A stretch of 21,958 nucleotides of DNA from Phoronis ovalis (lineage: Eukaryota; Phoronida; Phoronidae), in contig JAOXYB010093938.1 of the NCBI GenBank assembly GCA_028565635.1, positions 1 through 21,958 on the forward strand, in the 5' to 3' direction. Both the position numbers and the translations under genes were made by a program. The number at the start of each line of letters is the position of its first letter. Within the stretch, counting starts at the first letter, position 1. Below, one piece after another: positions 1-10,200 of this stretch. A model generated the notes under the pieces. It was not told where the DNA came from. It did no database searches and saw only the letters and a list, made by a program, of their open reading frames with translations.

Positions 1-36
1 ACAAAAACAACATGTAGGTCAGCTGGGAAGAATTTT

Positions 37-129
37 CAATCGCGATAGAATGTTTATCGTGCGAACGGTCACAATCGGGATTAAAGTTTGGCTAAATTTT
101 TTATCTAGCTAATATTTTAATCGCGATTG
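37..129. repeat. Possible inverted-repeat element fragment
   Basis: CAATCGCGAT at 37-46 is repeated as its exact reverse complement ATCGCGATTG at 120-129. The interval is richer in CG dinucleotides than its surroundings. Related phrases (gtgcgaac near 59 and gtgtgaac near 133) sit by both ends. This looks like a small palindromic-ended repeat, but the limits and family are unknown. Confidence 0.35.
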
Positions 130-344
130 CCCGTGTGAACAAAGCTTAAGTATGAACCAAAGACATAGCCAAGGTATATATTTTGAAATATGAAAATTGT
201 GCATAAACAACTGATGACATGTTGACTCATTCATTTATTCATTCAGCTATCATATCAGTTTTAAAACAAAAAAATGTGCTTTACTAGAAGGTAAAATGAA
301 AACAATTCTTTTATGGGGCATATTATATTCATTTTTTAAAGTAT

Positions 345-815
345 AGTATATCCCAATCTCCAATGTCGTCTAGAAATTTGTATGTTATTTTTAATATTTT
401 AGTGGAAAAAAAGTCGAAACATTTTTTATCTGCACGAGTGATATATACTATCAAACAGGATTCAAAGTTTCATAATTTTCAAATGGGCCATTTTTTAAAG
501 AAAAGTTCTTGCTTTGCAAATCACCGTTAAAATTCTCCATTGCCAAAAATAAGCATCTGAAATGGTACAACTGGGATCACACTGCTCATTTGAATGTGAC
601 CTTTCATTATCTCTCAGACCTTGAGCTACAATCAGCTATAGGCAACTTATAATGGAGATTTGCAAAACAGGAACTTTTTTTAAAAAATAGGACGTTCAAA
701 AATTCTGAAATTTGAAATCCTGTTAGGTACTATATCACTCATACCTGATAAAATGTTTCAACATTTTTTCAACTAAAATGTTAAAATTAAAGGGTGACAT
801 TGGATAATACCATAA
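345..815. repeat. Long fold-back (inverted-repeat) element
   Basis: The stretch at about 401-543 returns as an imperfect reverse complement at about 641-777. Paired blocks include tcgaaacattttttatc (left) with gataaaatgtttcaac (right), gagtgatata with tatatcactc, aaacagga with tcctgtt, and tttgcaaatc with gatttgcaaa. Weaker pairing (ccaatgtc near 360 with gacattgg near 796) extends the arms outward. A loop of about 100 bases remains (544-640). By eye the core arms are about three quarters identical. No coding capacity was recognised. It is probably an old MITE or fold-back transposon; no target duplication was identified. Confidence 0.7.
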
Positions 816-1477
816 ACTAATGATGTTATCCTTTCTGGAATCTGAATTCCATGCAAAATAAGATATTGGTCAAATTGAGATTCATAAGTTTAAAAATGGG
901 ACATTCTAATTTTGAGTTTCTTAGTTAAACACACATAAAAGAAATACACTCTTTTTAAATTTAAAATTTTTTTAAAAACAACTTCTTACACACATATTCA
1001 TTAATTTTATTCCTTATTTTTTATTGTTAAAATGTTTATTCACATTTTTAAATTTAATGATCAACTTTTATTTTAATGACCTTTGCAGCATCCTCTTTGA
1101 TGCAAACACTGAACAGGATCTTAATATTTTAAGTACTGAGCATCAGCAGCTGGCCACATGTAACATGTCTGATTCTTATGTTGTTAAATGATCTTATCAG
1201 TTTATAAAACATCCAAATAGCTCTTTGTTTTACAGCCAAAGGCAATTACAATCATTAGCAAAACAGTTTAACCTATCAATCACCATCAGACTTGGTTTTC
1301 TTTCCTGTTGCAGTCAGGAAAGTTCTTACAGCATTTTGGGAAATTCTTTAAGATACATCAAAATATAATGAACCTATGAGAAACATTAAGCCCATCAAAG
1401 AGCATACAAGTTTCCAGACATTTGGGGCTACTCAAGTTGATACTCCTGGGAGCTAGAATAAAGAAATTTCTACCAAC

Positions 1478-1542
1478 CTGTCATCCGAGATATCCATTTG
1501 TTCCATTTCGGCAGTAACGTCTGCTATCTCATTTTTCAGTTG
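1478..1542 (-). CDS. CYTH: Cytohesin exon 3 (coiled coil, second half)
   Basis: This exon has 65 bases, from acceptor ttaag (minus strand, ending at 1543) to donor gttggt. It encodes QLKNEIADVTAEMEQMDISD, then D and a split Arg codon, and it continues the heptad pattern of exon 2. The next exon, expected to encode the basic linker before Sec7, is outside the window. Confidence 0.8.
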
Positions 1543-4500
1543 CTTAAAAATAAAAAGAACATGTATATTCTTCATGAAAACCACCGTGCAGTACCTGTAT
1601 TTTTCACATTACCCACGGCTTCTTGCCTTATACTAAGTGAAAAGATTTGTTTTCTGTCAGGAACTACTTTAGCAGTGATCTGTAGCAGCCATTGTACACT
1701 CATCCTTTCATTATATCATGCACTAATACTAATACTCTCTCCTGTCAAACACTACATGTATTGCTTGCAAGTATTTTTACGCCCCTGCAAAGTTTCACAG
1801 ATTTGCTATCTCACAATCCTAAGCCATTTGTGCAGAACACTGTTACTTACTAAAACACTGTTTGTACAAAAAGAACATTGAGTACAGAACCAGCTGAGTT
1901 TCATAACATACTAGTATCTATACATATCCAATTTTGCAAGTAACCAACTGAACCACATTAATCTCATGGTCTGAGGAAACACATTGATTCCACAGGGATT
2001 CTGTTATGTAAAATCATTACATAGTCAATTAATGGTTTAGTGTAATATAATACTTGCCATAGATTTCTTATTACCCTATAAAATATTGACTGTAACTTGT
2101 GACTCAAAAATTATTTAATATTTATTGCAAATATGGGCAAGTTTATTTAAATGGTATACACACTGACAGAGAATAATCATGTTATTACTAAAATGCTACT
2201 TCTATCTAACAAAAGCTTCTAGCACTAAGAACACAAACATACACATATTTTTTGAAAGTTTCAAAGCTTTATAATGCACTTGAAGCTACATACCAGCACT
2301 TCTTGATTAATATCAACTAGGGACAGTCACAAGTGTATTTAGTGGATAACATGTTGGAATAATGAATTTGATCATTTAACACATAATTTGATAATGAGAT
2401 GCTTAATATATATATATATATTAAACCCCCATATGAAATAAATAGCAGTCATTACATGGTGCACACTAGGCAATTTACCTAGAAATATGAGGAAAGAAAA
2501 ACATTCCATTGGCTTAGGTTGCATAAAATAAACTAACCTTACAATTATATAGGTGCAATGCATTGTGTTAAGTTCATGTGCACATCTAATACTTTATTAT
2601 AATAATCATATTTCCTGCACTACATCAAAACCAGGAATCACAAATACCTGAAATCTATCCAATATAATTACTGTCTAAGCCTTTATAATGCCCCAGGGGT
2701 ACTGACCATACTTTTTGACAGGGATGCCTAGCCCTAACTCAAAATATTCACTGAATTTAGTCTCAAAAATGGACCCATTTTCTATTGTTTGTATATAAGG
2801 TACCATTTTAAAGGTTTTTATAGAAAAAAACCCGGTATGAACACTACCTTTAAATGAAATCGTAAAATAATCCTTTTTTTAGGTATCTTGTTAAAAAGTG
2901 GACACATTTTTATGAAAATTTCTGTGTGGACCCATGTTTAGGGATTTACTAGTGAAAAAGTGACCCATTTGGGTGGCACTGTATTCAGCATATATCTGTA
3001 TGTGCTCCTGGGTGTAATGTACTTTTTAAACAAAAAACATATTGTTGGAACTTACAGAACAAATCAAGCCCTTATTTAAAATATGTTCTGTGATGAAGAT
3101 CCTTTATTTGCAGTATAGTAGTATGTCCGAGTTATTGCACGTCATATATAAATAATCCAAAAGACTATGCTCTTCACTACATATTGCTACCACAATAAAA
3201 TGCAGGATGAATATAGTAATACACCAGTTCCATACAATCTGTTATTTCCTAATCCAGTTCGTCAATATCAAAGCAGATTAAAAACTGACCACCATCAATG
3301 ATGAACTGTACTTCACTCCATGCATAACTAACTGTCTGCCTGCTAACTCTTATGCACTTCATATGATATTTTTAAGACATAGTTAGTATCCAACTGAGTT
3401 TATTACTTAGTTCCAGATTGACATTTTCTTCACACCCTGTTCTAAAAGTAGTTCCTATTAGCTACACTGTGCCATGTACATGGTAATGCATTCAAAATCA
3501 AAATATGTATTCCCTTAATAAATTAATAAATATCAGCTGGTAACCTACAAATTACGGCTAGATTCTAAAGTATAAATTATTGTATCCAGTGTATCCTTTG
3601 ACTTAAAAAAATATGATTCAATGTACAGCTAAATCAATTCCTGGCAGAAATGAAGCTAATTTGCAATCAGTGAACATTTTGTATACCATAGTGCAGGTGT
3701 AGAGCAGTATTTGCAAGCATAACTCAATGGTTACAGACTATCTAACCAGCATTCTACATGACATGTTGCACTATACTAAAAACTGTAGTAGTAAAATTTA
3801 GTGTACAGAAGATATATTAATCATCATAAATTAGGAAAGTACAAACAGGAATTATCTGCTTCATGTGCTTTGACATTGCATTTCTCATTAGTCTGAACAA
3901 CTGCTGGAAGACAGCATACTAATTTATTCACTGAGGACATTGTATGACTCATACAGAAGTAGCTTTGGTGATTGAAAATAGGCAACTCAGATTTATATTT
4001 AAAAAATTCTGCGCTGCATGGTACAAGATTTCACTTGGATTACCAAGCATTAGCCCAAGGATTACTACAACTATCAGATCAGCTTAACAAAACATACAAT
4101 GTTAAAATATTATCAGTATTTTTTATTTTCCTAGCAGACTATATAATTTTTTTGTAAACCAGTATGCTGATGAAATTTTTTTTGTTTATCAGTAGTAAAA
4201 AACATACAGTGCTACTCCTAAATTAATACTGAATAAAATGTATGTTTAATTTTTTTACATACAGGAAAATAAAGGGTATGTACAGTAATTAGGAACAAAC
4301 CTGTATTTCATCCAATAGCTGCACTTTTCTTTTCTTTATATCTTCCAGCAGGTCCTGTTCTTCTACTGTCAGATCTAAAACAACAAAAGAATAATAATGA
4401 CATTCCATAATTATAAAATTGATGAATGAGTAATGAATACAAAGTTTAATACTTGCTTTAATAATATACCCTACAATTTTATAATGCAAATTAGTCTGAA

Positions 4501-5913
4501 AATATATTGCACTACTAATTCACAAAAAAAAACATGATTTGAAGTAAATCGTATGCTAATCAATTGCATTATTTTTCAGAATTACGGTATAACTACAAAA
4601 CAGGACCTGATTTACAAACTATGAACGACTCAGTATACATACTAAATCGAAAAGTAATCAGCATTATTATACCTTAAGCCCTTATCCAAATTTCGTTCAG
4701 GAAAAGGACAAAATAAAATATGAAACAGGTAACTTGTAAAATCAAATGCCAAGTAAACATTCACATTATATACTATGCAAAAATGTTAGTGAGTACAAGA
4801 CTTACTTATTCTTTAAAAGTATTTCATGATGCTTGGTATAATTCTAATTACAATATATGATTTTATGTTTCTAATATGTCAGTAAGAAATGTGGTCCATT
4901 TTCCATATGTATTTTGCTCATTTAATTGACTGTTGTGTATTGCTGTTACAGTTGTTGGTCCCAGTTTAATACTGTGATATCCACACCATACTTAACAGCT
5001 ATGCTACTATTTTTGTGTCCAGTTATTTCTCCTTATTAGACCTTAGGCATTGATGCAAACTGCAGTCAAAATCTTATTGTCTGGTGGTCACTTTAAAAAA
5101 TAAGTCCTTATAATGTTTGCACACTATGAAAACAAATCCTGTGCCTCATTTGTATTTTTTGCTCGTTTCACATTTAAGTTAATAACATTTGTTAAATGGG
5201 CATCAGCTACGCAAATTTCACAAGGGTAATAAATAAAGTATTGTTTAAAGATAACAAGAAAAAAACTTTTCCCATAAAAACACTAGTACGAAACATTTGA
5301 ACTATTTCCATGAAACCAGTTTAAACCATGATGACAGAAAGCTATAAAATCGCATATTTTAATTGGTATACAAACAGACAACAGTTGAACAAAGCACTTC
5401 ACAAACCTTGTCTCTTCATTTTCCTAATAAATTTAATAACTTTAGGTTTGGTACGAACTCCTACAGTCATTCTTGACAAAACTCTTAAAAGATATGTAAT
5501 CCAACGTGCCATTTGGAATGAATAAAAAGTGCAACACTTCTCTTTATTTTATATTTTCTACAACACTAAATCTACCACAGATGTCCCGCCGAGTTGATAA
5601 CACAAATGTCGACAGATCAGATGTGATATACAAGAATCAATGAACCCACATTTTGTACATAAAATTATAATATCCCAATTAGAAGTTTAATGATGCCCCG
5701 TGGTATTTGGTGTCCTTTCTAATATATCACATGGTTCGAAGCGTTTGTCTTAATTATTTAACAAGCTGGAAAAATGTCAGATAACGAAATTTGACACTTC
5801 TCAAAACTTACTAAGAGTAAGACTAAGTCAAAGACAACAACTTCCGTCCTTCAACTTTATACTTTTATAGGCTTACCTGAAAGATCGAAACTTCCCTCTG
5901 TTTGAGTCTGCAT
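1478..5913 (-). CDS. CYTH: Cytohesin homologue (Arf guanine-nucleotide exchange factor), N-terminal part, 3 exons
   Basis: Three minus-strand exons (5913-5877, 4374-4301, 1542-1478) join in phase 1 then phase 0. They give a short leader (MQTQTEGSFDLS) and then DLTVEEQDLLEDIKKRKVQL, LLDEIQ and QLKNEIADVTAEMEQMDISD. This matches the conserved start of cytohesins (DLT-EE-LE-IRRRK-ELL-IQ-L--EI), which is a heptad-type coiled coil used for dimerisation and partner binding. Family knowledge: cytohesins activate Arf GTPases at the plasma membrane through a Sec7 domain and bind phosphoinositides through a PH domain. Neither domain is in the window. The third exon ends in phase 2 and the gene must continue left of base 1; no further exon was seen at 1-1477. 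The start codon at 5913-5911 is the only ATG in frame ahead of the coiled coil and is followed by a good donor (CAG|gtaagc). The gene is divergent from the LMTK gene. The identification is firm for the family; the paralogue cannot be told. Confidence 0.85.
2406..2421. repeat. (AT)n microsatellite
   Basis: A short uninterrupted run of alternating A and T inside the cytohesin intron. Confidence 0.8.
2688..3016. repeat. Interspersed repeat with weak inverted ends
   Basis: The left end reads CCCAGGGGTACT and the right end, reverse complemented, reads CCCAGGAGCACA, which share most positions. Inside are diverged short phrases on the theme 'gg(a)cccat' (near 2770, 2930 and 2963). The composition is less AT-rich than the neighbouring intron. 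This pattern suggests a MITE-like or ancient interspersed repeat. The exact family and any target duplication were not established. Confidence 0.4.
4301..4374 (-). CDS. CYTH: Cytohesin exon 2 (coiled coil)
   Basis: This exon has 74 bases, from acceptor tttag (minus strand) to donor gtttgt. It encodes DLTVEEQDLLEDIKKRKVQL then LDEIQ, the most conserved part of the cytohesin N-terminal coiled coil. It enters in phase 1 and leaves in phase 0. Confidence 0.85.
4375..5876 (-). other. Cytohesin intron 1
   Basis: The intron is about 1.5 kb between exons 1 and 2. No coding exon, RNA gene or clear repeat was recognised. It includes CTTCCG at 5841-5846, which could be an ETS-type site near the gene start. 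Confidence 0.55.
5877..5913 (-). CDS. CYTH: Cytohesin exon 1 (coding part)
   Basis: ATG at 5913-5911 opens 12 codons (MQTQTEGSFDLS) plus one base. The donor is gtaagc, read on the minus strand from 5876. The spare G joins AT of the next exon to make the Asp of the conserved DLT motif. Any 5' UTR lies at higher coordinates. Confidence 0.75.
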
Positions 5914-6260
5914 TATGACTTGAAAATTGATCTTCTAACTTTAGTGAAGATTCGTGTAAAGTAGATAAATAAAAGTATTGAGATATTTCGAGCCAAAATA
6001 AGTTGTTTTTAAAAAAAAAAAGGACCGCCTTCCTCCTTCTTCATAAGATCTCGAACAAGTCTCGTACCTTCGATAATTAATAATTTCACTGTTTAACAGC
6101 TGAAACGGAAGTTTATGACAGTTATCTCATAAGAAACTCCGTATATTTCTACAGGTGTAGAATAGAATTCCTACAAAACCCTTTAGCAATATTTCACATA
6201 TTTTTCCAGCAAACAGCAAACCCAGAGTCCTCTAGAAACTAAAGATGGTGGCCTGTGGAC
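5914..6260. promoter_or_regulatory. Probable promoter/5' UTR region of divergent cytohesin and LMTK genes
   Basis: This region lies between the cytohesin start codon (minus strand) and the plus-strand LMTK gene, so it must hold the cytohesin 5' UTR and promoter. Visible candidate elements are CGGAAGT at 6106-6112 (ETS-like core) and AAGATGGTGG at 6242-6251, one base from the YY1 consensus often found at TATA-less start sites. Neither is proof of function. No coding exon for LMTK could be supported here. Confidence 0.35.
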
Positions 6261-6424
6261 AGTTGAACTGTGTCTGTTAAAAAAAGTGACAGGTTTGTCC
6301 CCATTATGTTGGCTGATCGGTAAAAAGATTTATTTCTTTCCAAGGAACTGTCTACTTAGATTTTTCTGAAGCAGTTTGGTAGGTATATCTTTGCACGGCG
6401 TTAGATGAGAGAAGGTTAAGTGAT

Positions 6425-6516
6425 CATGTTTACATTTTTGCCCTTTTTCTGCATTCGAAGTCATATTAAAACATGTTTACACTTTTGCCGTCTTTGCATT
6501 CGAAGTCATATTAAAA
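6425..6516. repeat. Tandem duplication, about 46-bp unit, two copies
   Basis: Copy 1 (6425-6471) and copy 2 (6472-6516) both begin catgtttaca, continue with a 'ttttgcc' block, and end gcattcgaagtcatattaaa. They differ by a few substitutions and a small gap in the middle. Confidence 0.85.
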
Positions 6517-6524
6517 ACAATATT

Positions 6525-6576
6525 ATCTACGAATTCAAGGAAAACCTTCGATCTACGAATTCAAGGAAAACCTTCG
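6525..6576. repeat. Perfect tandem duplication, 26-bp unit, two copies
   Basis: The unit atctacgaattcaaggaaaa-ccttcg occurs at 6525-6550 and again at 6551-6576 with no mismatch. It follows within 10 bases of another, unrelated tandem duplication. Confidence 0.9.
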
Positions 6577-7125
6577 ATCCGTGATTTCAGCATACCGTAT
6601 TCGTAAGCATCCCTCGGATACTTCCACACTTAAGCTGTGCATGAATAATCCTTGAAAAGCAGCTAGACATTTGATAAACTCCTTAAAAGTCTTTCTACAG
6701 CAATGTCAATAATTAGGCGGTGTTGGATCTGTACAATCTGAAAATAAAGCTGAAAATTGACACTCATCTCATGCAACTACTACAGCATGTGCACATTTAG
6801 GTTTTATAGTGGTGATTTTCATGAATGTGTACTACGGTATCTTCTGGTAATGTATTCCATCGCATTGCATCGGTCATTAGGCACAGAAAAACTGATGTTA
6901 TGTGCCTGTTGATGTGGATAATTAGAGATATTGTAATGGTATATCTTAAAATGGTTAATTGTTTTGTACAGTTATGTCTAGGTTGATTGATTAGTTTTAT
7001 TTTAGCATATTTAATGATTTCTCAAAACAGATTTAACTGAGAACTCTCCGTTCCTTTCTCGATCTTTTAAGCAATGATGCCATCCATTAGATGTACATTT
7101 ATCAGAAGATTAATTTATCTTTTAG
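6577..7125 (+). other. Upstream region or first intron of LMTK, no exon resolved
   Basis: The transmembrane exon at 7126 has an in-frame TAG directly before it and so needs an upstream exon ending in phase 0. I looked for an ATG-to-donor segment here. One open stretch (from about 6789, with a possible donor ctg|gtaatg near 6847) would fit the phase, but it has no signal-peptide character and no recognisable family sequence. I do not call it. Confidence 0.4.
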
Positions 7126-7230
7126 CTTAATGGTGTTGCAGAAATATTACTTGCTACTGTTTTGTCAGTGATTCTATCTGTTATTGTCATCATGGGTTGT
7201 GCACTGTGTAGAAACAGATCAGGATTCAAG
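7126..7230 (+). CDS. LMTK: LMTK exon: transmembrane helix
   Basis: The exon is 105 bases, phase 0 to 0, from acceptor atcttttag to donor gtaaga. It encodes LNGVAEILLATVLSVILSVI, then VIMGCALCRNRSGFK: about 22 hydrophobic residues followed by a Cys/basic stop-transfer segment. That is as expected for the single-pass anchor before the LMTK juxtamembrane linker. Confidence 0.75.
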
Positions 7231-10200
7231 GTAAGATGCAATACACTAAACGTACTAATGAACGCTAGAACTGCACACAGATATATTTTAGAGATATTGG
7301 ATGGACAACAGTGTACTTTATTTACCTGTCTGTGAAGGAAATGATTTCACAAATAACAGTTATTGCTACTACTGTTTCATAAATGTTGGTCAACTCCTTT
7401 TATTATCCTCAAGGACAAATTTTATAACAAAAAGCAACATGATATATGTAACAGGTTGGATCGGTTACGCAACAGTGTCAAAAAGAATTGAGTGTCTTAT
7501 TTAAATTTCACGTAAAGTATTCGTATGACCCCGGAGGGCAGGTGGGTACGCATGGAAATTTTCGCTAAAAGGGTAAATTTTTCAAACCGTTTACATGTTA
7601 ATGCTTTGGGTGTATTTTTATTAAAATTGTCGCTAATAGCTTCACTTAAGGTGTGATTTTGATGAAAATTTCTATGCAAGCATGGATTGAGAATAAAACT
7701 TAGTGACATCAGTCGATGTTGTACTGTTAAAAACACTGATGGCTCATTTTTAACTGAGGATTCTATTTTTTCATTATTTAATAGGATTTCACAGATGCTG
7801 TGGAATTAGAAACTCCACCAGCTTTTTCAGTTGTAGAAGACGAAAGCATGTTTGCTCCACCATTTGAAAGTGTGCCCAATACTCCAAGCAAAGTTGAATT
7901 CGAACCACTACCAGAAGTCAAAATTATATCGGGACAAAAAAACAAGAGTTTGTTGTATCCAAAAATTTGTAGAATAGACAGAATGAAAATGCAAAATGCT
8001 TCAGGTATTTATTATTTAAATTTTTGTTTAGTGGGAAGCACAGGGGACTGGTGGTAAAAAAATATAAAACGAATAAAAAATATAAGGACAATTTATGAGT
8101 TTGTTGTTAAATATTGTGTATGTCTGTGGAGGTACGTGGATGGAAACATTTTTTGACGCTAGTTTAGGTGTTAAGAGATGTTCTGGTTAGTTTCTTGTGG
8201 GTACTTGCGCTGATTGGTAAACAAATTTTTTTTATATTCAACCATGAAATTTTCAATTCTCGTGTCACCCCTTGATACTATCCTATGTAGTACAAGGCTC
8301 TCGGACCCAAAAGCTATATTGATCATTTCTATGAGTTTTTTGGGTATTTTATCAGGATTTTTAACCATTTGGTGATAAGTGTGAATGACAGAAGTGGAAA
8401 TATATTTATTTCATTCATTTCATATTTTTTATTCGTTTTATATTTTTTTTACCACCAGTCCCCTGTGGTGGGAAGAGGTCTCTTGGTCACCATATTAAGA
8501 CATATGAAGGTCTTGTTGGATTGACAGTTCTCATTGTGCTTAAGTCATATTAAGGTCTGACTAAGTTTATATATTATATAATTTTCACTATTAGAATTAA
8601 TGTGAAATCAAAGGAACATTTATGTTCATACTTAAAATGTTAGCCTGTGACACTCAGCATTACTCCATTTATTTCGTGAAATAATGTTCAATTATATAAA
8701 ATTAAAATTCATGCAAAAAAGGTGTGTAAAACATGTTTCATCTTCCAGATATTTCGAAATGTGAATTTGCTCGAAATCAGCTACAATACTTGAAGGAGAT
8801 GGGAACTGGTTGGTTTGGAAAGGTACTGTAGATGGAAAAGCACTATTGTAGATGTTCACTTCACTAAATAATATTCTTTAAATAACTAGACATACTTTTT
8901 GTGTGAAAATATAAATAAATGTAGAAATACATATCTTCTGTGAGTTTATAACAAAATTATAGGTAGAGTATGTTAGTGAGTATATAAATAAATATCGATA
9001 ATGTATCATTCACAATATAAATAATGTAATAATTACCATAACAATGGTTTGAAATTATAGTAATTGATCAAACCCCATAATAAACACGACTTTTTGTGTT
9101 GTGTGATTGTTTGTAATCTTTGAAAGTCTGGGAAAGAGAATGGAACATTCATCAGTCGTAGTTAAAGCAAGAATTATATAGTTGGGACAATTTTTATTTT
9201 AGGTCATTTTAGGAGAAGCTGCAAAGATCAGTGTGGGGATGAAAAGAAGCAAAGTTGTTATCAGACAGTTAAATGAAGAATCAAGCAAGGAAGACCAGGC
9301 TTTGTTTATGGAAGAAATTCGGCCTTACAGGTAACAATCTTACAGGTAACAATCTTACAGGTAACAGTCTTACAGGTAGCAATTTGCTACTACGTTTACT
9401 TGTTGATTTAACCATTTCTTCGCCCTCTCTCCCTCTGTTAGTGCTGTGTGTAAGGTATGTGTCAAAGAGTTTCTATATTTTATTGTAATCCATATAAAGT
9501 TGTTTTGTAATAAAATGTTAAAAACAAAGCTAAGTAATCTCCATCTAAAGTATGGTAAAGATATAGTATTTTAGATTTCATTCCATTATTTAGCTAAAAA
9601 ACACTAAATCATTTTTTATTAACCATTTTCTGTTTGCAGAAAAACAAATTTTAATTACTTAGAGTTACTTAGAGTTCTTTCCAATTCAGGATCCTTGAGA
9701 TTCCTCTTTATTGGACTCTTCGTAATATTCCCAGTTGTCTGGGATTTTGCCGCTTCCGGTGATCTGGGATTTAAAATCTTTATAGACTATTTCCTGGTTG
9801 CTCCAAAATCTGTCTAATCTTGATTTAAAGCAGTTTATACTTGGAGCAGATACCAAGTCCTCTGGAAGAGCATTCCAAATGTGCGCACTCCTCACAGCAA
9901 ATACATTTTTTCTTAAATTGATATTAGCTCTTTGCACTAATAGTTTCTTTGAATTCCCTCTCAATCCAGCACTTGGTGCAACGTCTGACCACAATTTTAT
10001 AAAAGGAGCTGCTTCTTTATCATAATATCCGTTTAATATTTTAAATAGTTCAATCATATCCCCCCTGATTCTCCTGTAGCTTAATGATGGAAGTATTAAA
10101 ATTTTAAGTCTCTCTGGATATGATAAATTCTTTAGACCTGGTAATTGTTTAATAGCTCTCCTTTGTACACTTTCAATTTGTTCTATATGCTTTATTTTAT

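Larger units (their letters stand above)
1..1477 (-). other. Cytohesin intron 3 (partial, runs off left edge)
   Basis: No exon was recognised here on either strand. It holds a possible inverted-repeat fragment at 37-129, the fold-back repeat at about 345-815, and otherwise AT-rich sequence (for example the A/T runs at 950-1080). The extent as intron follows from exon 3 ending in phase 2 at a good donor. Confidence 0.6.
1543..4300 (-). other. Cytohesin intron 2
   Basis: The intron is 2,758 bp between exons 2 and 3. It holds the AT dinucleotide run at 2406-2421 and the repeat at about 2688-3016. The rest is AT-rich sequence with no exon that I recognise; the short open frames have no family resemblance. 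Confidence 0.6.

Noticed and set aside
1498-1881. 127-codon plus-strand open frame
   Set aside because: It begins antisense to the cytohesin exon at 1478-1542, contains no family motif, and looks like a chance frame in an intron.
5728-5745. ggttcgaag as a tRNA T-loop
   Set aside because: No cloverleaf can be built around it.
6789-6846. Possible LMTK first coding exon (ATG near 6789, donor ctg|gtaatg)
   Set aside because: The phase would fit exon 7126, but the peptide has no signal-peptide character or family resemblance, so it cannot be supported without a transcript.
8171-8368. 65-codon minus-strand frame inside the MITE, as a transposase remnant
   Set aside because: No transposase motif is recognisable and it is too short. 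The element is better treated as non-coding.
9273-9488. Plus-strand frame with repeated LTGNN units
   Set aside because: It is the LMTK exon read in the wrong frame. The repeated peptide is only the 15-bp splice-site repeat translated.
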